49,307 nt of DNA from positions 1 to 49,307 of the forward strand of contig DAOQMM010000013.1 of the NCBI GenBank assembly GCA_035335645.1. Reading direction: 5' to 3'. Below the pieces are notes generated by a model that worked only from the letters and a program-made list of their open reading frames with translations, had not been told where the DNA came from and ran no database searches. Of the stretch, positions 43,313 to 49,307 are shown piece by piece. Source of the DNA: Zoogloea sp035335645 (GTDB lineage Bacteria; Pseudomonadota; Gammaproteobacteria; Burkholderiales; Rhodocyclaceae). The first letter of the stretch is position 1. Every line of letters starts with the position of its first letter. Position numbers and translations under genes: made by a program.

Positions 43313-43998
43313 TGCTGGCGACGCTGGTGAGTGCCTTCAGCGTGGTGGATTGGGCCGCGCTGGCGTGGTTCTTCGCCTGCTGGATGGGCTACGGCTGGGT
43401 GGTGGAGCATGGCCCCAAGGGCGGCATGGGCGGTTTGCTGGGCGCCAGCCATCGCTTCCGTCTCGAATGGGGCCGGCAGATGCTGCGGCGCGAGGTGCGG
43501 GTGGCGGATTCCGCACTGGTGGGCAACCTGATGCAGAACGTGTCCTTCTACGCCAACACCACCATCTACGTGATCGCCGGCCTGCTGGCGCTGCTGGGGA
43601 CGGTGGACAAGCTGATCGATGCGGCGGCCGAGCTGCCCTTTGCCCGGCACGTGTCACGGGAGGTGTGGGAGGTGAAGGTGCTCCTGCTGCTGATGGTCTT
43701 CGTGGTGGCCTACTTCAAGTTCACCTGGTCCCTGCGCCAGTTCAACATGTTGTCGATCCTGATCGGTGCCGCGCCGCCGCCGGGGGAGGGCAGCGAGGCA
43801 GACGCCCAGCGCTTTGCCAAGGTGAATGCGCTGGCGGGCGATGAGTTCAACCGGGGCATCCGCGCCTATTACTTCGGCCTCGCGGCGGTGGCGTGGTTCG
43901 TGCAACCCTGGCTGTTCATGGCGGTGACCACCTTCATCGTGCTGGTGCTGTACCGGCGCGACTTTGCGTCCCACACGCTGGCGGCGATGCGGGAGTGA
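43312..43998 (+). CDS. DUF599 membrane protein
   Basis: 228 residues with four predicted membrane segments and the DUF599 pattern (WAALAWFFACWMGYGWVVE, NLMQNVSFYANTTIY, KFTWSLRQFNMLSIL, NRGIRAYYFGLAAVAWF). The start codon is coupled to the upstream hydrolase stop. The stop codon abuts that of the convergent msrB gene with no spacer. The function of the family is unknown. Confidence 0.87.
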   Translation: MLATLVSAFSVVDWAALAWFFACWMGYGWVVEHGPKGGMGGLLGASHRFRLEWGRQMLRREVRVADSALVGNLMQNVSFYANTTIYVIAGLLALLGTVDKLIDAAAELPFARHVSREVWEVKVLLLLMVFVVAYFKFTWSLRQFNMLSILIGAAPPPGEGSEADAQRFAKVNALAGDEFNRGIRAYYFGLAAVAWFVQPWLFMAVTTFIVLVLYRRDFASHTLAAMRE

Positions 43999-44397
43999 TC
44001 ACTCCTTGGGCTTGAGCTTGACCGCTGCGGAGTTGATGCAGTAACGCAGGCCGGTCGGCGCGGGGCCGTCGTCGAAGACGTGGCCCAGGTGAGCACCGCA
44101 CTGCCTGCAGAGGACCTCGGTGCGCACCATGAAGTGGCTGCGGTCCACGGCTTCCTCCACGTTGCCCGGCGCCGCCGCACTGTGGAAGCTGGGCCAGCCG
44201 CAGCCGGAGTCGAATTTGTGTTCCGAGGCAAACAGCTCGGCGCCGCAGCACACGCAACGGTACTCGCCGGCGTCGTGACAGTCCCAATAGCGCCCGGTGA
44301 AGGCCCGTTCTGTGCCTTTCTGGCGGGTCACGTGGTATTCCTCGGGACTCAGCTGGGCGCGCCATTCGGCGTCGGTCTTCTCGATCTTGCGGGACAT
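43999..44397 (-). CDS. msrB: Peptide-methionine (R)-S-oxide reductase MsrB
   Basis: 132 residues. It repairs methionine-R-sulfoxide. The catalytic Cys120 is in LRYCINS, a recycling Cys66 in SGCGWPSF, and the zinc ligands are Cys48/Cys51 and Cys97/Cys100. GTERAFTG and HLGHVFDDGP are also conserved. Convergent with the DUF599 gene. Confidence 0.96.
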   Translation of the reverse strand: MSRKIEKTDAEWRAQLSPEEYHVTRQKGTERAFTGRYWDCHDAGEYRCVCCGAELFASEHKFDSGCGWPSFHSAAAPGNVEEAVDRSHFMVRTEVLCRQCGAHLGHVFDDGPAPTGLRYCINSAAVKLKPKE

Positions 44398-44430
44398 GGG
44401 TGCCTCCGGTCGGGGTGTCCGGATGGACGT

Positions 44431-44457
44431 CGGGCGGGGCCGAAAGGTTCCCGCCCG
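44431..44457. repeat. Hairpin between the DUF2863 gene and msrB
   Basis: CGGGCGGG and CCCGCCCG form an 8-bp perfect stem around an 11-base loop. There is no T-run, so it is perhaps an mRNA-end stabiliser of the DUF2863 transcript. Confidence 0.4.
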
Positions 44458-44465
44458 GATGGGGC

Positions 44466-45635
44466 TCAGTGCAGGTGCTTGGGCATCTGCTCGGCCTGCT
44501 CTTCAGGGAGCTCGGCGTGCACCGCCTCGCCTTCCGGCGAGGGATACATGGGCGCGCCGCAGTCGTCGCAGTATTCCATGGGAAACTCGTTGTCGAGCAC
44601 CTGGATGTCGGTGATGCCGCAGGCACGCAGCGTCGCTTCGATTTCGCCGAGGGTCTCGCTGGTCTCCCCTTCGGCACCGAGGAGCGGCCAGACCACGCCG
44701 TGGACCACGTCGTTGCTGTTGCGCAGGGTGAAGCCGATGCGGAACTCCTCCACCTGACGCTCGAAGAAGGGCGCGACGACGGCCCGCAGGCGCGTGGCCG
44801 GGGCATCCAGCGTGGTGCTCAGGAAGGCCACGGACGCCTGGATCGAGTAGGGGCGAGAGGCCTTGTCGGCTTCGCGGCTGGCGGCGAAGTAGGCATTGGG
44901 CAACACCACCTCGGTGGCACAGCCGGTGAGCAGCGGGGCGATGCAGGCGGCGCCCTGGGCGCGCCACTGTTCGAAGGCCTGATCGCGGGTGCAGTCCTCT
45001 TCCTGCCAGCGGAAGATGGGCGCGCCCTTGGGCACCACCACGGCGCCGAGGATGTAGCGGGTGTCGGACAGGAACTGGGCGGTTTCCGGCAGGTTGTCGG
45101 TCTTGATGCGCAGGTCGGCGTCGGTGGCGGCCGAGCGGGCCAGATGGGAGGCGAAATCCGCCGTGGCGCAGTAACCCTGGGGCAGTTGGTCCGGACTGAA
45201 CAGGTAGTCGGCGAGGGCGAGCTTGACATCCTTGGCCAGCACGTGGGCCTTGAGCTGGACACGCAGGTTGGCGAGGGCCGCGGCCGGAATGGTGGCGGAC
45301 GGAATGCGGTAACGCGACCACGCCATGACCGGCGCGGCGATGAGGAGGACGTCGTGGGGATCGTCAGAGGTGAGGGCGCCTTCGGCGCGGGATTCGATCA
45401 TGTCCGCCAGCTCGTCGTAGGCGGCGGCGTTGGTGCTGCTGAGGTGGTCGAGGGCGGTGTTGAGGGTGTCCTCGTCCTCGGCGCGGAGCAGGCCGTCCAC
45501 GGCCGCGGCGAGGCGCTGGTCCCAGAAGTGATCTTCGGCGCGGCTGCTGGATTCGGCCAGGCCGCTGGCGAGCCACAGGAGCTGTTCGGCGTCCCGCGGC
45601 AGGCCGCCGCGGCGTCCGAGACGGTTACGTTTCAT
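44466..45635 (-). CDS. DUF2863 family protein
   Basis: 389 residues beginning MKRNRLGRRGGLPRDAEQLLWLASGLAESSSR, the characteristic DUF2863 start, with a C-terminal block CDDCGAPMYPSPEGE. The family is largely confined to Betaproteobacteria and has no known function. There is no signal peptide, so it is probably cytoplasmic. It precedes msrB on the same strand with a 68-base gap, so cotranscription is possible. Confidence 0.85.
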   Translation of the reverse strand: MKRNRLGRRGGLPRDAEQLLWLASGLAESSSRAEDHFWDQRLAAAVDGLLRAEDEDTLNTALDHLSSTNAAAYDELADMIESRAEGALTSDDPHDVLLIAAPVMAWSRYRIPSATIPAAALANLRVQLKAHVLAKDVKLALADYLFSPDQLPQGYCATADFASHLARSAATDADLRIKTDNLPETAQFLSDTRYILGAVVVPKGAPIFRWQEEDCTRDQAFEQWRAQGAACIAPLLTGCATEVVLPNAYFAASREADKASRPYSIQASVAFLSTTLDAPATRLRAVVAPFFERQVEEFRIGFTLRNSNDVVHGVVWPLLGAEGETSETLGEIEATLRACGITDIQVLDNEFPMEYCDDCGAPMYPSPEGEAVHAELPEEQAEQMPKHLH

Positions 45636-45711
45636 CGGGGCTCTCCTTGTTGTCGGTACGATGCCTGGAAGGCTGTTTTGGAAGGGGCGGCGGGCGTGCC
45701 CGCCGGGGCCG

Positions 45712-46536
45712 TCAGAACGACGAGGGGTTGAGGCGGACTTCCTGGAGGATGATCGTGGAGATCTCCTCGATGGACTTGGCGGTGGAGTCCAGCCAGCGGA
45801 TGCCTTCGCGTTTCATCATGCGTTGGGCCGCTTCGATCTCGCCCAGGCAGTTTTCGATGGAGGCGTAGCGGCTGTTGGGCCGGCGCTCCTGACGGATCTG
45901 GGAGAGGCGGTCGGGTCCGATGGTCAGCCCGAACAGCTTGTGCCGATGGCGGGCCAGCTCGCCGGGCAGCTTGTTGCGCTCGAAGTCCTCGGGGATGAGC
46001 GGGTAGTTGGCCGCCTTGACGCCGAACTGCATGGCCAGATACAGGCTGGTGGGGGTCTTGCCGGAGCGGGACACGCCCACGAGGATGACATCGGCTTCCT
46101 GAAGGTCGGCGTGGGAGACGCCGTCATCGTGGGCGAGGGTGAAGTTGATGGCCTCGATGCGACGGGCGTAATCCTGGCTTTCGGCGATGCCGTGGAAGCG
46201 TCCGACCGTATGGGTGGAGCGCTGACCCAGCTCGCTTTCCAGCGGACCGATGAACTTCTCGAAGAGATCGAGGAAAAGGGCGTCGGATTCCCGCAGGGCG
46301 GCAACGGCGGCCGGGTCTACGAGGGTATTGAAGACGATGGGGCGCAAGCCGGTTTCGGATGCCGCCTCGCGAATGAGCAGGGCGCAGTCGCGGGCCTTTT
46401 CGAGGGAGTCGATGAAGGGCAGCCGACGGGCACGGAAGCGCGTGTCCGGAAACTGGGCGAGGAGACTGTGGCCGAGGGTTTCGGCGGTGATACCGGTACC
46501 GTCGGAGATGAAGAATACGGGGCGGGTCGGGCTCAT
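45712..46536 (-). CDS. ppsR: Phosphoenolpyruvate synthase regulatory protein (bifunctional kinase/pyrophosphorylase)
   Basis: 274 residues, DUF299 family. It inactivates PEP synthase by ADP-dependent phosphorylation and reactivates it by Pi-dependent dephosphorylation. Visible features are VFFISDGTGITAETLG at the N-terminus, the P-loop GVSRSGKTPTS around residues 154-163, and RRPNSRYASIENCLGE. It is divergent from its target gene ppsA across 227 bases. Confidence 0.95.
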   Translation of the reverse strand: MSPTRPVFFISDGTGITAETLGHSLLAQFPDTRFRARRLPFIDSLEKARDCALLIREAASETGLRPIVFNTLVDPAAVAALRESDALFLDLFEKFIGPLESELGQRSTHTVGRFHGIAESQDYARRIEAINFTLAHDDGVSHADLQEADVILVGVSRSGKTPTSLYLAMQFGVKAANYPLIPEDFERNKLPGELARHRHKLFGLTIGPDRLSQIRQERRPNSRYASIENCLGEIEAAQRMMKREGIRWLDSTAKSIEEISTIILQEVRLNPSSF

Positions 46537-46763
46537 GGGCGATGGTGACGAGGAATGCGCCGGGGGCGGACCGTAATGTCCGGCCGGACATCTTATCCCA
46601 TTCCGCAGGGAGACTGCGCCGACCCGTGATCCAGTTGGGGCTCCACCCGCGGCGTTAGGGAAACCCCTGCATGCGGCGGAGCAGCAAGGCGTTTACAATA
46701 CACGCAAAATTCTAACGATCGGCGACCGCTTTCCCTTTCCATTTCTCCCAGAAAGATCTTCTC

Positions 46764-49133
46764 ATGGTCCGTAAAGTCATCCCTTTTCAAGAACTTCGCA
46801 TGTCCGATGTGGAGCAGGTGGGCGGCAAGAACGCCTCCCTCGGCGAGATGATCAGCCAGTTGCCCGCCAGTGTGCGCGTGCCCGGCGGCTTCGCGACCAC
46901 TGCGGCGGCCTATCGCGAGTTCCTGTCCCACCAGGGTCTGGCAGATCGCATCAGCGCGGCGCTGGCGACGCTGGACGTGGATGACGTGGTGGCGCTGGCC
47001 AAGGCCGGTGCGCAGATCCGTCAATGGATCGTCGATACCCCGTTCCCGGCCGCGCTGGAAGCCGAGATCAAGGCCGCCTACGAGCAGCTGACTACCGAAG
47101 GTGACGGCAGCTTCGCCGTGCGTTCGTCCGCCACTGCCGAAGATCTGCCCGATGCGTCCTTCGCGGGCCAGCAGGAATCCTTCCTGAACATCCACGGCTA
47201 CGAGAACATCCTGCACGCCATCAAGGAAGTGTTCGCGTCTCTTTACAACGACCGCGCCATCGCCTACCGGGTGCACAAGGGCTTCGACCACGCGGGCGTG
47301 GCCCTGTCGGCCGGCGTGCAGCGCATGGTGCGTTCGGACATCGGCGCTTCTGGCGTGATGTTCACGATGGACACCGAGTCCGGCTTCAACGGTGTGGTGT
47401 TCATCACCGCCTCCTATGGCCTGGGCGAGACGGTGGTGCAGGGCGCGGTGAATCCCGACGAGTTCTACGTGCATAAGGCCACCCTGGCCCTGGGCAAGCC
47501 CGCGGTGATCCGCCGTAACCTGGGCTCCAAGCTCATCAAGATGGTGTTTGCCGACAAGAAGGAAGCCGGCAAGTCCACCCGCACGGTCGATGTGGCGGAA
47601 GCCGAACGCAACGTGTATTCCCTCACCGACGAGGACGTACTGGAACTCGCCCGCTACGCCACCATCATCGAGCAGCACTACGGTCGTCCGATGGACATCG
47701 AGTGGGGCAAGAGTGGCGACGACGGCAAGCTCTACATCCTGCAGGCGCGTCCGGAGACCGTGAAGAGCCAGCAGTCCGGCCACGTGATGGAGAAGTACCG
47801 CCTCAAGCAGTACGGCAAGTCCCTCACCCACGGTCGTGCCATCGGGCAGAAGATCGGCGCGGGCCCGGTGCGTGTCGTCAAGGACGCCTCCGAGATGGAG
47901 CGGGTCAAGGCCGGCGACGTGCTGGTGACCGACATGACCGACCCGAACTGGGAGCCGGTGATGAAGCGTGCCTCCGCCATCGTCACCAACCGTGGCGGCC
48001 GCACCTGTCACGCGGCCATCATCGCCCGCGAGTTGGGCATCCCCGCCATTGTCGGCTGCGGCAACGCCACCGAGGTGCTGGACGAGAACGACGAAGTGAC
48101 CGTCTCCTGCGCCGAAGGCGACACCGGCTACGTGTACCGGGGCAAGCTGGACTTCGAGGTGGTCACCACCGACATGGGTAACCTGCCGGACATTCCGGTG
48201 AAGATCATGATGAACGTGGGCAATCCGGAGCTGGCCTTCGAGTTCGCCCAGATCCCCAACGGCGGCGTCGGCCTGGCCCGCCTGGAGTTCGTCATCAACA
48301 ACATGATCGGCATCCACCCCAAGGCGATCCTCGAGATCAACCAGGTGCCGGCCAGCCTGCGCAACGAGATCAACCGCCGCTCCCGCGGCTACGCCACGCC
48401 GCGCCAGTTCTTCGTCGAGAAGCTGGTCGAAGGCGTCGCCACCATCGCCGCAGCCTTCTACCCGAAGCCCGTCATCGTGCGTCTGTCGGACTTCAAGTCC
48501 AACGAATACCGCAAGCTGCTCGGCGGCGAGATCTACGAGCCGGAGGAAGAAAACCCCATGCTGGGCTTCCGCGGCGCGTCCCGCTACATCGCCCACAGCT
48601 TCCGCGATTGCTTCGAGCTGGAATGCGCGGCGATGAAGAAGGTGCGCAACGAACTGGGCCTCACCAACGTGCAGCTGATGGTGCCTTTCGTGCGCAACCT
48701 GGACGAAGCGGCCGGTGTGGTGGATCTGCTGGCGCGGCATGGCCTCAAGCAGGGCGAGAACGACCTCAAGCTCATCATGATGTGCGAGATCCCCTCCAAC
48801 GCGCTGCTGGCCGATCAGTTCCTCCAGTACTTCGACGGCTTCTCCATCGGCTCCAACGACCTGACCCAGCTCACCCTGGGCCTGGACCGGGATTCCGGCC
48901 TGGTGGCCCATTCCTTCGACGAGCGCGATCCGGCGGTCAAGCAGCTGCTGTCCATGGCCATCCAGAGCGCCAACAAGCTCGGCAAGTACGTGGGCATCTG
49001 CGGTCAGGGCCCCTCGGACCACGCCGATTTTGCTGAATGGCTGATGGATGAAGGCATCCAGACCATCTCCCTGAATCCGGACACGGTGGTGGATACCTGG
49101 CTGAAGCTGGCAGCCCATTCCAACAAGGGTTGA
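46764..49133 (+). CDS. ppsA: Phosphoenolpyruvate synthase
   Basis: 789 residues, normal length. It converts pyruvate and ATP to PEP, AMP and phosphate in gluconeogenesis. The N-terminal ATP-grasp-like domain has VGGKNASLGEM and AVRSSATAEDLPDASFAGQQ. The phosphohistidine is His416 in GGRTCHAAIIARELG. The C-terminal PEP-binding barrel has GSNDLTQLTLG and catalytic Cys746 in GICGQGPSD. TACAAT at 46694-46699 is a possible -10 box in the divergent gap. PpsR would phosphorylate the conserved threonine two residues before His416. Confidence 0.97.
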   Translation: MVRKVIPFQELRMSDVEQVGGKNASLGEMISQLPASVRVPGGFATTAAAYREFLSHQGLADRISAALATLDVDDVVALAKAGAQIRQWIVDTPFPAALEAEIKAAYEQLTTEGDGSFAVRSSATAEDLPDASFAGQQESFLNIHGYENILHAIKEVFASLYNDRAIAYRVHKGFDHAGVALSAGVQRMVRSDIGASGVMFTMDTESGFNGVVFITASYGLGETVVQGAVNPDEFYVHKATLALGKPAVIRRNLGSKLIKMVFADKKEAGKSTRTVDVAEAERNVYSLTDEDVLELARYATIIEQHYGRPMDIEWGKSGDDGKLYILQARPETVKSQQSGHVMEKYRLKQYGKSLTHGRAIGQKIGAGPVRVVKDASEMERVKAGDVLVTDMTDPNWEPVMKRASAIVTNRGGRTCHAAIIARELGIPAIVGCGNATEVLDENDEVTVSCAEGDTGYVYRGKLDFEVVTTDMGNLPDIPVKIMMNVGNPELAFEFAQIPNGGVGLARLEFVINNMIGIHPKAILEINQVPASLRNEINRRSRGYATPRQFFVEKLVEGVATIAAAFYPKPVIVRLSDFKSNEYRKLLGGEIYEPEEENPMLGFRGASRYIAHSFRDCFELECAAMKKVRNELGLTNVQLMVPFVRNLDEAAGVVDLLARHGLKQGENDLKLIMMCEIPSNALLADQFLQYFDGFSIGSNDLTQLTLGLDRDSGLVAHSFDERDPAVKQLLSMAIQSANKLGKYVGICGQGPSDHADFAEWLMDEGIQTISLNPDTVVDTWLKLAAHSNKG

Positions 49134-49146
49134 GGCGGACGCTGGA

Positions 49147-49187
49147 CGGGGGAGACCCCGTCATGAAAGAGGCCGGGGTCTCCCCCG
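49147..49187. repeat. 14-bp inverted repeat embracing the ppsA terminator
   Basis: CGGGGGAGACCCCG (49147-49160) is the exact reverse complement of CGGGGTCTCCCCCG (49174-49187). Each arm also folds on its own, the left as GACGGGG/CCCCGTC and the right as the terminator hairpin, so two alternative structures are possible. Confidence 0.7.
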
Positions 49188-49196
49188 GCCTTTTTT
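49171..49196 (+). terminator. Rho-independent terminator of ppsA
   Basis: GGCCGGGG pairs with CCCCGGCC (8 bp, TCTC loop) followed by six T residues, 38 bases after the stop. Confidence 0.92.
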
Positions 49197-49258
49197 GTTT
49201 CCGTTGCGCACCTGCTGCAGCCGCGCCCACCTTCCATGCGTTTCAGCGGGCCGTGGAC

Positions 49259-49285
49259 AAAAAAACGGCGCCCCGAGGGGCGCCG
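49259..49285 (-). terminator. Rho-independent terminator of a minus-strand gene beyond the window
   Basis: CGGCGCCCC and GGGGCGCCG form a 9-bp stem. Read on the minus strand it is followed by seven T residues. A convergent gene should therefore end just past the right edge. Confidence 0.85.
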
Positions 49286-49307
49286 GAAGGAGGGAGAAAC
49301 ACAACAG

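Noticed and set aside
46593..49118. 841-residue minus-strand ORF opposite ppsA
   Set aside because: Exact antisense shadow of ppsA codons, with histidine/glycine/valine-rich composition and no family motifs.

Overview
The window is a chromosomal segment of a high-GC, Gram-negative betaproteobacterium, most likely a Rhodocyclales relative. This placement is inferred from gene content: a DUF2863 gene, ppsR divergent from ppsA, an fimT-pilVWX-pilY1 operon of betaproteobacterial type, ccoI-ccoS, lolC-lolD and an rpfE-recJ pair. No rRNA, CRISPR array or complete insertion sequence was seen. One tRNA gene, tRNA-Thr(CGU), is present.

The left end (about 1-7.8 kb) is the accessory part. A five-gene plus-strand operon encodes a large secreted RHS/YD-repeat protein with no toxin tip, two small paralogous secreted cysteine-containing proteins, a second short secreted RHS protein whose C-terminal tip resembles a lytic transglycosylase, and an overlapping secreted protein that is probably its periplasmic immunity protein. 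Directly behind lies an orphan RHS tip cassette. It restarts at the conserved core-end motif, ends in a different tip domain, and is followed by its own small candidate immunity gene. Base composition is mosaic: AT-rich to about 1.7 kb, GC-rich to about 5.5 kb, then AT-rich to 7.4 kb. This looks like a polymorphic-toxin locus with a split RHS shell and a tip-swapping reservoir.

From 7.8 to 17.9 kb the genes are ordinary: parE, a DUF302 protein, a LysR regulator divergent from an SDR and an aldo/keto reductase, a NifX/NifB-C-terminal-like protein, an operon of haloacid dehalogenase and malate synthase (aceB) divergent from a second LysR regulator, and a TonB-like protein. From 18.0 to 25.3 kb lies a minor-pilin operon (pilE-like, fimT, pilV, pilW, pilX, pilY1).

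From 25.4 to 29.3 kb come tRNA-Thr, ccoI and ccoS (copper delivery and assembly for cbb3 oxidase), a candidate FNR-driven small RNA with its own promoter and terminator, and an RRM RNA-binding protein. From 29.4 to 33.8 kb (minus strand) lie recJ, an rpfE-like gene and a caspase-fold protein that appears to have lost its catalytic dyad. From 34 to 42.3 kb are lolC-lolD, a methyl-accepting chemotaxis protein behind a near-consensus sigma-28 promoter, a TrkA-N potassium channel, a DUF2062 protein and comEC. The right end has an alpha/beta hydrolase, a DUF599 protein, msrB, a DUF2863 protein, and the divergent pair ppsR and ppsA controlling PEP synthase.

The strongest leads are the split RHS locus with its orphan tip cassette, and the candidate anaerobic sRNA at about 28345-28455.
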